From assembly GCA_025602915.1 (NCBI GenBank), contig JAHLJZ010000005.1, forward strand, positions 620,001-684,000: a stretch of 64,000 bases of DNA, written 5' to 3'. Under the pieces are notes generated by a model, which searched no databases, was not told where the DNA came from, and saw only the letters and a program-made list of their open reading frames with translations. Source of the stretch: Paraphysoderma sedebokerense. Lineage: Eukaryota; Blastocladiomycota; Physodermatomycetes; Physodermatales; Physodermataceae. Both the position numbers and the translations under genes were made by a program. Of the stretch, positions 34,311 to 45,253 are shown in pieces (position 1 is the first letter of the stretch; every line of letters starts with the position of its first letter).

Positions 34311-36941
34311 CTATTTGTTGTGATCCAAGTAACTACCATGAAATCCAAAGGGCACAATTTTTCCGTCAGGCATTTCCGCTCTGCCAATCTCTTTGAAGGT
34401 CGTGGCATCCAGTACCAGTAAGAACGATTTGGCACAGCTTCCATCAAGGACAACACTCAAAACAACGCCATCATCCTCATTTTCACCCTTAGGATCGGGA
34501 ACGAAAATAGCTTCGGACGGAAAACAATTGTGTTGTCTCCACTCGATACTAGTTCTCTCGTCGAGATCATACTTGGCTAAGGCTTCAAAGGGCATTCTTT
34601 CGGAAGCAATAACACAATAGGCGTAGCGATAGGGAATGAATTGATATTTCGGATTAATTTTCGGTAACTCGGGTCCAGGTTTGGAAATGATATCGTAGGT
34701 AGCTCTAGGTCTTTTCGAAAATACTCCCAAGTTGGCTGCGTCACTTATATTCGCCAATCGGTATCTTCTTATATGACTCTGCTCAAAATCAGTTGTACCG
34801 TTACGAAACTTGTCGAGGTACATCTGTTGAATGTTCAATGGATCACGATAAGCGCAGGTATCAATGATTATATCATCGGTATTTGGGTCATCGAATGCAT
34901 TGATTACATGGAATACAAAGAATGGATCGGCTTCATATGTTGCAACCAATGTTTTAGAGGCTCGAGAAATAACATTAAAGTAAACCGGTTGAGAACCATC
35001 CCAATAAAGCGCGGAATAAACATTCTTCGAAAATAAGATTGGTAAGCCACCATACTTCCAGAAGTACGGACAATAAATCAAGATGATGTATTTTTTGGTC
35101 ATGCCGAATGAATGCATGTAGGGGGCCGAAAGAGACTTTAGACTCGTTATGATTTCTCCTCTGGGATTTTCGCGTGAAACACTGAATACAGATGTCTTGA
35201 TGTAAGGACCTGGTCGTTGAAGATAATTGATGTACTCGCCGGTTTCAGGATCGTAGAGCTCGTGCGCTGATGTTAGTACACCTTTAAATTTTGGATTGAT
35301 GTCTGTGTAGGTGAGATACCCTTTGGGTTCAAGCGTGATCAAGTCAATTTCTTGCAGAATATTCGCGTCTGTTTTGGCCAGAAGAATTTCGCGGTACTTC
35401 TTGGAATCTATCTTTGAGTTGTCGGCAAGTGGAAAGACAGGGGTAGCAGCAACGTTGACGTTGAACCTTCAAATTTGATAAAAATTTAGTCTACCATCGG
35501 ACACATAACGTTAATTTGGGTACTTACTCTCTCGGGACATCTAATTTGATTGTGAAGAACTTCATGAACATACTCTTGCAGGGGTCGCGTTGTTGTGCTA
35601 AATTATATAATTGAAATTCAGAAAAGAAATCGAATCAACGCGATTTGAAAAATTAACACAAACCAAACGAGAGAGGCATCATCCCTGTTTTTCTCAATAT
35701 TTCTTCTTGACTGTCCGATGTGAAGCGGCTCCTTTATTCGCCAGTCAGTGATTGATTCCGTTGGAAAGATGTAAATTGATTCATTCATACCTGTACGACA
35801 CCTTTCCTCCGTCATGAATTTCAAATCGATGAAGAAGACACAGTCCATCAAACCAATGATCGATATCAACTATTTTATTTTGACCAGTCTCTCCGTCTAA
35901 TATTTTCTTGACTCAATCAGAGGGCAGTTTTATATACCAGAGCCAATAAATGCGACTAACCTTTTAGTTCGGTTTCGACTGAAAACTTTCCTGGACCACA
36001 CCTAAATCGAATGAGGTTAACTCTAGAAAGGATTTACACGAGGAATAGCGAAGTCCGAACCTATAAAATACACCTTTAACCCACGGAGGAATGTACCCGG
36101 TCACCTTCAACTCAACCGGTACAATAACTTCCTCGGTATTCGTAAATCCCAACAAATAGCCATCTGAGTATTCATTTGCATCGACGTAACTTCCTATGGC
36201 GGTGTCCGAACCAGTTGTCTGATGCGTGAGATCAGATGAACTCGTAGTAACAGAACCGGGCCGAGATGAATGTTCGTCCACAGAGCTACCGGCTGGACTG
36301 TTGAAAAGGAGTGATTCCGATGCAGATTGCTTTTCAGATGATAATTTTGAAAAGTAGGCCGGTGTATCTTCTACTTTCCCGGCAACTGATTTACGGGACG
36401 TGGGTGGTGCCGCTCTGACGTCCTGATCTGGTGCTGTAGAGCGTTCACCTCTGTCGGCTAGAATAGATCCACGGACAGCCGATAAGGAATCCACAGAGCG
36501 GGAGGACTTTCGCATTTGATTCACACTTTTCCGACGAGTTATGATATCTGAAAGCAGTGTAGCGCTCATAGACCTCTGCAATGAGGGATGACTGTTTGGG
36601 CCGGAATTACGCGATTGAAGGTGCGCCTCGTACAAATCTCTTTGTTCTGACGACAACGTACCATAATCAATGAATAACCCATCATTAGAAGAACAGTCCG
36701 ATAAATCATCTAATGTGGTAGAGATAACGTTATCATCGACAGGGTGAAAAGTCATGTTATCCGCTTTTTTCACCGGCAGAGGTTCGTGCCGGAGATTATT
36801 TCCACCATCGCACGCAGCTTTAGTATCGACGACCGCGGTATTGGAAATTGGACTAGGACTCGGCATATCTGAATGCTCAAAACCAACGATTATTTCGGCT
36901 GATTTGTCAATACAAAGTTTTGCTCCCCGACGTCTCAACAT
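34311..36941 (-). CDS. Carotenoid oxygenase family protein with disordered N-terminal extension
   Basis: Six exons (36061-36941, 35961-36001, 35791-35896, 35664-35731, 35528-35597, 34311-35466) give 773 residues. From about residue 270 the carotenoid-cleavage/RPE65 fold is visible: GYIPPWVKGVFYRCGPGKF, DHWFDGLCLLHRF, TGMMPLSFG and QQRDPC. The four likely iron ligands are H457 (LTSAHELYD), H507 (APYMHSFGM), H575 (FVFHVINAF) and H765 (FGFHGSYL). It should cleave a carotenoid, apocarotenoid or stilbene-like substrate oxidatively; which one is not readable. The first 265 residues are Ser-rich and probably disordered, unusual for the family. No carotenoid-synthesis gene lies nearby. Confidence 0.9.
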
Positions 36942-37239
36942 TTAAGAGGACATCTCAAAAACGCGAACATTGTACCCCGAGTACCCCCGGCGGGGCAGGA
37001 GAATCTCTCTTTTCAACGAGATTCTGCTGTGTACTCAGAGTTAGTCATTACTGGAATGGTTAATAAATATATTTGCGAAAGCAGATCGTCAAAAAACAAA
37101 ACGTCGATTCGTATACGTTGTGGACGACACACTACACGATGAGATGAGGAGAATGGTTCGAGAAACAGCACGACATTGAGTACAGAGAATTACGAGTTTA
37201 TTGTTCCCTTACACTTATTAATCATACAAGATAACTGTT
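36942..37239. other. Intergenic region
   Basis: Promoter of the carotenoid oxygenase gene followed by the 3' flank of RPS0. A GC-rich patch (about 36971-37000) stands out; no gene. Confidence 0.35.
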
Positions 37240-38360
37240 CTATTTCCAGCCAGCAGTTTCGGGAGCTTCAGAGGCAGCCCAGTCTTGAGCACCTTCAGCA
37301 CTCCAGTCACCACCTTGAGTAGCATCCCAGTTTTGAGCGACGGGGACGTTAGCACCAGATGCGGAAACACCACCTTCCCACTAAAACAAATATATACGTT
37401 AGCAAGATGGATACAGAGACCATGATTTATCAAAACGATGACTTACTTCAGGGGCAGCAGATTCATCGGCCCATTCTCCAGCGAGTTCACCACCGAAACC
37501 AGCTTTCTCGCCAGCAGCAGCAGCGGCGGCAGCTTCAGCTTCCTTTTCAGCTTCTTCGGGATCACGGTAGAAGAACATATCCGTCATGATGTTCCATGGT
37601 TGATCTCTAGCGAGGGTACCTCTCAATCTGAGGACTTCTCTGGCGAGCAACCACCAGATCAAACCAATGGAGTGTTTACCCTTGTTGTTACATGGGATAG
37701 CAACATCGACGTATTGGGTGGGTGAGTCAGTGTCACAGAGAGCAATGACTGGGATGTTGACATAAGAAGCTTCCTTGATAGCTTGCGAATCGGTTCGGGG
37801 ATCGGTGACGATGATAAGACGGGGTTCTTTGAATTGACGGGTGATGTAATTGGTGAAATTACCGGGGGTGAAACGACCAGCAATAGCTTGAGCACCAGTG
37901 TAGGAAGCGAACTTGAGGACGGCACGTTGACCGTAAGGGCGGGCAGAGATCACACAGACATCAGCGGGGTTTTCGATGGCGGCGATGATACGAGCGGCCA
38001 TGACGATCTTTTCCCAGGTCTTACCGACGTTGATGATGTGGACACCTATGTTAATGATAACAATAGGAAGACTGATTAACAAATTGTCAAGGCGATGGCG
38101 ATTTCATTCTCACCATTTTCTTCGGATAAGTCGACTTACCATCAGCTCTGCGGTTCCAGACGTAAGGAATCATCTTGGAATCACAGTTTTTGGATCCAAT
38201 GTGAGTCTGAGCGGAAAGAAAGAGGGAGATATCCGCATCGGTGGCTAAATATTCCAAAAGCATAGCAGATCAGCAATCATGATAAATTTTACTCGATCAT
38301 TATCTCTATCGATTATTAAAGGAATATCGTACCGTTAAGGATGGCTGGGACTTGAGACAT
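37240..38360 (-). CDS. RPS0: 40S ribosomal protein S0 (uS2, RPSA)
   Basis: Exons 38333-38360, 38140-38244, 37447-38045 and 37240-37380 give 290 residues. Core uS2 motifs are clear: [92 protein letters not shown] and the [18 protein letters not shown] stretch. It is part of the 40S head-platform region. The tail is acidic with repeated tryptophans ([17 protein letters not shown]), as in eukaryotic RPSA. The first exon is only 28 nt. GC content and codon use are slightly higher than neighbours, as expected for high expression. Confidence 0.97.
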
Positions 38361-39124
38361 TCTGTTCAAATTGCTATGGTAGAACGGAAAACTAAACAGT
38401 AACAAGTAGAAGAGAATGTTAGATCAGGACCATTATTCAATTACACCGGCCAACTCAGAATCCGTTAAGAGCGACAGCAGCAGTAGGTTCTCGATATCAG
38501 GATTCTGATAATTCAGACAGAAAATTGCTTCCAGAGACGAAAAACAGGTACTAGCAAAGATCTCGTAAACAAAAACAGATACGTTGACAACCACATCCCG
38601 CCTAGCTCGAAAAAATCCATCCATCCCTATAAGGCATCATATATACTCTAGCATTCACAAATAATGTAATAATAAGGCTTGAATAACCCCGAAATGATAA
38701 AATAGCAGTACTTACTTTATCAAGTATGTTCTGATAGAGGAAATGGATGGGGATGTTGCTTACACTTTGAAAAGCAGGAAGGAGATACTCACGTGACCGC
38801 GACAGAAGATCGGCGGAATGGACCACTCAAGACAAAACTTCATTGACGGAGTAAACTACCAGACGTAGAGTAGTTACTCGGCCACAGCCGATTGACAAAT
38901 GCGTCATATAAAGTGAGTCACATCTGAAGAGAAGGCGAATCTCAGTAAAGCGATTGAAATGAGACACGCATACTTTTAAAGGACGAATTTGCAGAATATA
39001 TTGAATCATGCAAACCCACGGATAATGAATACAAATATAAAATCAAATAACATGTAGATAATACAAGATTCTTGATAATTCGCTATACAATATATGATTG
39101 ACAATTAATGCAAATACCACTCCC
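38361..39124. promoter_or_regulatory. RPS0 upstream region
   Basis: 764 bases between RPS0 and the CNBP-like gene end. It holds short upstream ATGs and the palindrome TCACGTGA at 38789-38796, about 430 nt before the RPS0 ATG; a 5'-UTR intron is possible. No gene seen. Confidence 0.4.
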
Positions 39125-40529
39125 CTAATAAGCAGCAGTACAATCACGGGCAAGATGACCTAAAATAGAACAGATTACCAAACAAGTTCACCACAAGTAC
39201 AAGAAAACAAACATGGTTGAAAAAGCGTACCCGGTTGAGAACAACGGTGACATTTTGCTTCTTGCTGACAATCTCTGGCTAAATGGGGACCCCCGCAATT
39301 GTAACAGGTTTTGGCGAATCCTCCTCCCATGCCGCCTTGTTGCTGACCTGCCCGGCAGTCACGTGCTTTAATGGAAATTGTCGTTAAATCTTAATGTTAG
39401 AGATGACCATAATAGTAAGATGTACTTACACAAGTGACCAAATTGACCACAAGAGTAACATTGTTTGTTTCCACCGTAACCACCACCATATCCTCCACCG
39501 TAACCGCCACCATAGCCACCACCGCTAGGACAAGCTCGGGCCATATGACCTTTACCACCGCATTTGTAGCATTCCACTTCGCTTTGAGGGTGAGTAGGGC
39601 AATCTATTTGGAAACGACATTGAAAACAGTTAGAATCAGGCTAAGGTAAGATCTCAACAGGAATGGTTGAAAACCTCTTGCTAAATGTGAAGTTTCACCG
39701 CATCTGTGGCAAGCCTTTTCGGCACGAGGGTTGGTACAGTCACTGGACTTGTGTCCGGTTTCGCCACTATTAACCAGAACAGAAAACATGAAAGGGTTAG
39801 TAAGAATGAATCATGGATCGAATACAAACAAAAAGGACAAACCAGTTGTAGCATTTGACTTCCTGAGTACAATCTCTAGCGAAATGATCGCCTGGAAATA
39901 TGTTCAAGGTTAGTTAAATTTAAACATGTACACCAACGAACTCGAATTTTCGGGGTTTCTTTATCGCTGCTCACTCGACGCTCGTTCTCAAACGGTTCAA
40001 ATCGACACTCGCTTCTTCTCGACGCTCTTCGACAACTCATCTCGACTCTGACTCTACAAACAAATTCAGAACTTCCCCATTACTTCACTTTCAAAGAAGG
40101 AGGAAAAGCGCACGGATTTGATGTATTTGCATACCATTTACATTGCAGACCATGAGTAGAGCCCAATGGCCATTTTCAGTGGTCACCGACCATTAGTCAA
40201 AATTGGAACTGAGAAGTGACGAAGAGCAAGAGCGAGCGGATTCTTCAGAGTGTAGTGAAGCGACCGTTGTGATGTAACAACGCATCCCGTTGCAGAACGG
40301 AACCCGTCCCCTCCGAACGCAATAAAATGACTCAACAATGTTCAATATATACCTCCACAGTTATAACATTTACCTATCGATTTGAAGGGATCGGAAGGGC
40401 AACAAATGGCAGGGCCGCAAATAAACAAAGATGAAGACAGGAGAGGTTAATTTCGGACGATTGGGCGCAGCCAGAGAGCGCGGGGAGGAGGGGAAAGCGA
40501 GACTCACCGGCTGGTCTACCAAAGGACAT
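39125..40529 (-). CDS. GIS2: CNBP/Gis2-like CCHC zinc-knuckle protein
   Basis: Seven exons (40508-40529, 40353-40373, 39843-39891, 39675-39766, 39430-39603, 39231-39365, 39125-39159) give 175 residues with seven zinc knuckles of the CX2CX4HX4C type and a YGGG-repeat linker between knuckles 4 and 5. CNBP/Gis2 proteins bind single-stranded nucleic acid and act in translation control and stress granules. Knuckle 6 ([14 protein letters not shown]) is one residue short between the second Cys and the His. Exons 1 and 2 are 22 and 21 nt, and the intron after exon 2 is 461 nt, much longer than the others. Divergent from the gene at 40867. Confidence 0.93.
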
Positions 40530-40866
40530 TGTTGCGTACTTGAAATGAGTATAGAAAAGAGAGGAGATGTGATTATCTGTGTGGTTGAGAGAGGGAGGAA
40601 AAGCACAACATTTGGCGGTTCCCTTTTTTTACCGCAGGAAGGGCGCAATGGGATTTGGAGGACCTTGCACGGCAAAATTGAGGACCTTCCTGGTGGCCGG
40701 TTCTTACTTTGGATTTTGACGGAGCGTGTCCACCGTTGCACAGAGAACCAGACGACCACGACCACGACCAGAGAGCGCATCTGCCACAAGGCCTTGGACT
40801 GCCGATTACACTGCACACTACACTCCATCTGTATATAGACATCATTAAAGGCTCATTCCACCTCGC
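40530..40866. promoter_or_regulatory. Bidirectional promoter CNBP-like / CREST-like gene
   Basis: 337-bp spacer between two start codons. A TTTTTTACCGCAGGAAGGG stretch and several GGTTC/GACC repeats occur, but no known site was assigned. Confidence 0.35.
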
Positions 40867-41785
40867 ATGCCCCGTCCCGCTCAACCATCCACAACTCCCC
40901 CTCAGTATAATCCGCTCTCAAAGGAACACTATGTCTCTTTGTCTCAATCAAAAGCTCTCACTGCCACAAGTCGTAAATACTGGTTGTTGACCAAGCATCA
41001 GATCATCGGAACCGCCAAAGTCGTCACTCTGGAGCCAAAGTACCACGTATGTTCATGTGTCGGTACGGTGAAAAATTCTTCTCTCTCTCTTTCTTCTCAT
41101 CGCAATTTTTACCGCAAGATGAACATCCACCCACTCCAATGTACTAATACTAATTTTTATTCACAAATTTTCCACAGCCGAATTCTATTGTACTCTCACA
41201 TCCCCGTTTTTCGCCCTACCTGTGTTGATCTATCTTGATCACTCCATAAGTTCCATTCCAGTCGTCTTGAATTGTACCATCTGGTTTTCAGTTTTATGTG
41301 CTATTGTTAGTACTTTATACCATGCTACACTGTTTAATGTCTTTTCGACTTTGGATGCCTGTATCGCTACCATCACATTCTATTTAAACGCTATCGCTGT
41401 TCTTTCAGCCATTTCCAAGCAAATCCCGAGTTTCCTGCTACCGATTTTCGCCGTCGCTGAGAACTTGGGTTTTCAAGATGAAGCATCCTCCGCCACAAAT
41501 CCGTCAATAGAGGAGTATCTGCAGTATCATATACTTGGAATCTCAGTAATATTCATCACACGCCATGGAAATACCGCTAAACCTGCGCTCATCATGACAG
41601 CTGGTCTCCTTCCGTTTATTGTTTACGGATATATCGTCCTCAATCGGTATGATGCTTTGGTGACGGGACTTATCGGAATTGCTTGCTTTCTTTTGGATAG
41701 ACGAAAGATCTGTCAGAGCCATGCCTTTTGGCATGTGTTTGGGGGCGTCTCACTATACTTGGGTTTGAAGAGTACTGTAATTTAA
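40867..41785 (+). CDS. Seven-TM CREST-superfamily-like protein
   Basis: Exons 40867-41062 and 41178-41785 give 267 residues. About six or seven hydrophobic segments follow a polar N-terminus. STLYHATLFNVFSTLDACIA in an early helix and SHAFWHVFGGVSLYLGLKS near the end resemble the Ser-x-x-Tyr-His and His-x3-His metal-site motifs of the CREST superfamily (alkaline ceramidases, TMEM8/PGAP6, progestin/adiponectin receptors). It may thus be a membrane lipid hydrolase. The exon-1 donor (GTACGG at 41063) was chosen over GTATGT at 41047 because only it keeps frame. The exact subfamily is uncertain. Confidence 0.65.
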
Positions 41786-41864
41786 TATTCTTCCATTATA
41801 GATGATTTAATATAATATCTAGAAATACGTGTATCATACAGATCAACATGCTTTATGAAAATTA

Positions 41865-43080
41865 TTAGGAGCTGTGCTCTCTCGATAGACTGTCGAGGTA
41901 CTTTCGAATCCCCGTACTGCTGATTTTCAAGTCCATTGATTCCTCACCCACTTTGGATTCCGAGATCACAGCGATCACACGGACATCCAACGGTTTCAAA
42001 CCATTCTTTTCTCGTGCTTCGTTGATAGATCCTGCTCCAGCAATAGTTTCTTCTGACACTACGATAACATCCAAGTCTGGAAGTGTGGACGCCGGCCCGT
42101 GAGGATCGTAAATCGGAACCGCCTGTCGCATAAACGTCACAGCGATTAGAATCAAGATAAATTTCGAGCAATCACATTATGAAGGAAAGGAAACGTACTG
42201 AAGGTATCAACTTTGGGCTAACTTGTCCCAGAAACTTAAGTACTCCTGCTATCCTAACTTCCAGGGACTCCAACTGTTGAGCAAACTTTTTTGACTTCAA
42301 CATGGACGGAGCTAAACACCATTCATTGTCAACTAATAGTCTTCTTTTCGAGATAATTCACATTGATTTTTATAACTCACCGACGATTCCACATAACAAT
42401 TTGTAGTCGCTGATCCACGCTGCCATTGTTAATAGAATTTTGTGTCCGGCATGCAAATGATCAAAGGTCCCGCCCAGCGCTACGTGAGTGTACTTGTCAC
42501 TACCACTTTGGATGTTATCAACTGGCATATCCATCAACGTTTCAGTGATCGAAGGATTGTGAATGATAACTGGTATGTGTGGGTTGCGCTTGGCGTTGAG
42601 TATATAGAATTTTTCGACTGCCACTACATCATTCAGTCCATTTCAGATTATAAAATCCAATTAATGACATTCTGGAAAGAAGAGGTCATTTGAGAAAGAA
42701 CAAGTCTATTCCAACAAACCAGAGTCCCCTTTCAGCCCGATAAGACAATCCACATTACCCAACTGAACCACATCCTCAATCGAACGACTCCATCCATCAA
42801 TCAACACAGTAACATTCATTAACATTCTGCCAACCTTGAACGCTTGATTTGTAGCCGACACATAGCATCGAGATATTATATATTGAATTTGTGACCAGTA
42901 TTTTGCAGGTTTGGCTCGTAATTCAGAAATGTTGGGAAGGGAGAGGTAGATGGTTAACGAATGTTCAAATGAGGGTGTCGTTGCTGTGATCAATGAAAGA
43001 AGAGAGGACGGGAGAGATAATGAAGGGCCGATAGTGTAATAAATTAAACCGTTGGAATAGGTGTTACTTAATTCTGACAT
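41865..43080 (-). CDS. CAB4: Phosphopantetheine adenylyltransferase (CoA biosynthesis)
   Basis: Exons 42720-43080, 42381-42623, 42199-42311 and 41865-42122 give 324 residues, close to fungal Cab4. It joins AMP to 4'-phosphopantetheine to make dephospho-CoA, the penultimate step of CoA synthesis. The nucleotidyltransferase signature VALGGTFDHLHAGHKILLTM carries the (T/H)xGH motif, and the end ISSTGIRKYL is the second conserved nucleotide-binding motif. The N-terminal 120 residues are the poorly conserved fungal extension. There is no fused dephospho-CoA kinase domain, so the kinase step must be a separate gene. Confidence 0.92.
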
Positions 43081-45253
43081 TTCAAACGTAGTTTGCAGTT
43101 CCCGGTGGGTGGAACGATGTTTGCCTTCGAGTCTTGAAAGTTCAATTTGGCGCGGTTTGATTTAAACCTTGGCAAATACTCAGGTTTACTCTTGCAAATG
43201 GCTGCGATCGTCCAAGGATATCGGTTGTTAACTTATCATATCATAGATTATCAATATTTTTTTTTTGCAATCTCTAACAATATATTTCTACTAATGTAGA
43301 AGCCACGGCGAAAATATCGAACCTCACTTTTAACTTTGAGGTTGTGGGGATATCAACATGAAACTAACATATCTGTGACAGAATGCGAATGGTAGAGGAT
43401 TATCTTATGTCTTTATTCTCGGTCAACTTCTTATTTCTACTGATTTTACGCTAATGTGAGCAAGATTTCATAAATTTTTGTCCAGTAACAGAATTGTCGT
43501 TATCGACGAGGAAAACAAAATTCAGGAGTATAAAGCTCGCAGTCAAATAAACTTTTTTTGTAAATATGAAAAGTAAAAAGTAATGAATTGAAATTGAGGT
43601 AGATTGATACGATTATGAACGCTGGCTGTCGTCAGATTGACATTAAAAATAGCGGGAATTCACTTTCGTATGCTAGGTGCAGCTTAAAACATGGAATTAA
43701 ATATACTCATCTTAACACACTCCACATTATTTCTTCCTTCCTACTGAGAAGTGATGAAAAGTCGTTGGAACTGCCGGAGAAATAGCATGGTTGCACACTC
43801 GAATTTTGGATGGGCGCGCACGAGCGGAATAACGACAGGTTCGAGCGGTGGCTGAATGGATCTTTTTCCCCTTATGTTTAAACAAACTTGCAGACACCAG
43901 ATTTGCCTGCTTTTTCCTCGGAATGAAATTACATATTTCTACCACAAAATTGCCGCAGTGTAAGTGCAGTGATCTGTTCCGTAATTTAAATGAAATGTTT
44001 GAGTGCCTGCAGTAATCAAAATGTACATTGTTAACGTTGATGATTCAAGTTCATTATTCAAATACGCATTACCAATACTTCGTTATTTAATTCCTGATTC
44101 AGTTTTGAGTGTTAATACAAATAGTTTCGTCGGTAATGACTTGATGTTGCTGAAATTTTCTGTTTGTTTCCGTGGTTATGCCGTTGGCGCCTCCGAAGTC
44201 CGAATTGTCTTGACATTGTTTGGAAAAAGTAGGCTTGTGGTGTGAGTTCCTTTCTACTTCAGACAAGAAGAGATGTTTAATTTGATTTTACCATCACTTA
44301 TGAGACTCAGTAGCCCAAGTCTATGTACCATACTTCTCATTTGTTGAATGAGTGAATTGCTGCTCTTCTAAGCAAAGTTCGGAAGTTCGTCCGGAACCGA
44401 ATGCCTCTTTTTCGATGTGTGCAGTGAGATTTGGTGACATTGGCTTGGTTGTATCGTTAGCTATATCTGTAATGGGTAGGCAGTTACTTGAGGTCGATGA
44501 ATAATCTATCCTTATGTTGAAAGTGAAGTTTATACTCGTGAATAGATGTATCAAAAACAACCAAGTCCTTATCCAATCAGGACATTGCCACAGTGAATCA
44601 TTGACCAATTTGAGACCCTTCTGATTGTATACGAAGACGAAACACGGAATACCCAGCTTATGGTTAGCATCCTTAACAGGAAAATGGCTGCAAACAGCAA
44701 TCAAGACTACGATGTATCGAGTTTCCCAGGCCTTGGTGTCAGTGTAGGTGAAATGCCAATTTCGACGGTGTCCTCGTCGACATATGAATGAGCATGGGTT
44801 CTTCATTAAGCCCAGGATATGCTACATGATAATAGTGCTCCATTGTATCGCTTAATACTTAGTCGAACAGTTGCCCGATTTGTGAAAACTACGAGCAGGA
44901 TCAGTACAGACTCTGTAACGATGAGAATAAACGCAAATTGACATACCAGTAATACTTCCAGTTCAGCTCTCTTAATCCTGGTCTGATTGGAAGTAACCCT
45001 CCCCAATATATGATATCGATGTAGTAATAAGAAGCCGACACGTGAATGCGCTTTGATCCTTCTCCAGCGGGTATTTGAGCATCGTTCTGCCGTTCCCTCT
45101 TCCTCCTCCTCTTCTCTCTCAACATTTGCGATCCACCATCCATTCTGAATTACTTAAACTCTCTCTCGTCATCTTTCTTGGTCTCTACCTTGCTTTGAAA
45201 GCTTTACTCAATCTAAATCGCCCAACCACAAGTAGCATATTCATTCGTCTACA
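43081..45253. other. 2.2-kb region without a supported gene
   Basis: AT-rich with poly-T runs (43260-43270). ORFs exist (43727-43945 minus, 72 residues; 44003-44245 plus, 80; 44321-44806 minus, 161; 44901-45143 minus, 80) but none shows a domain, and I could not join them into one gene with consistent splice phases. The last part is the promoter of the gene at 45254. A fragmented or rapidly evolving gene on the minus strand around 44300-45150 remains possible. Confidence 0.4.

Noticed and set aside
36971-37000. GC-rich patch as a transposon footprint or CpG element
   Set aside because: Too short and without flanking repeats; it may be just part of the carotenoid oxygenase promoter.
41222-41785. 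Separate gene starting inside the CREST-like protein
   Set aside because: It is simply exon 2 of the gene starting at 40867; the frame joins at the GTACGG donor and CCACAG acceptor.
44321-45143. Set of minus-strand ORFs upstream of the symmetric-exon gene
   Set aside because: They could not be joined with canonical splice sites and consistent phases, and show no domain; kept only as a possibility in the gap entry.
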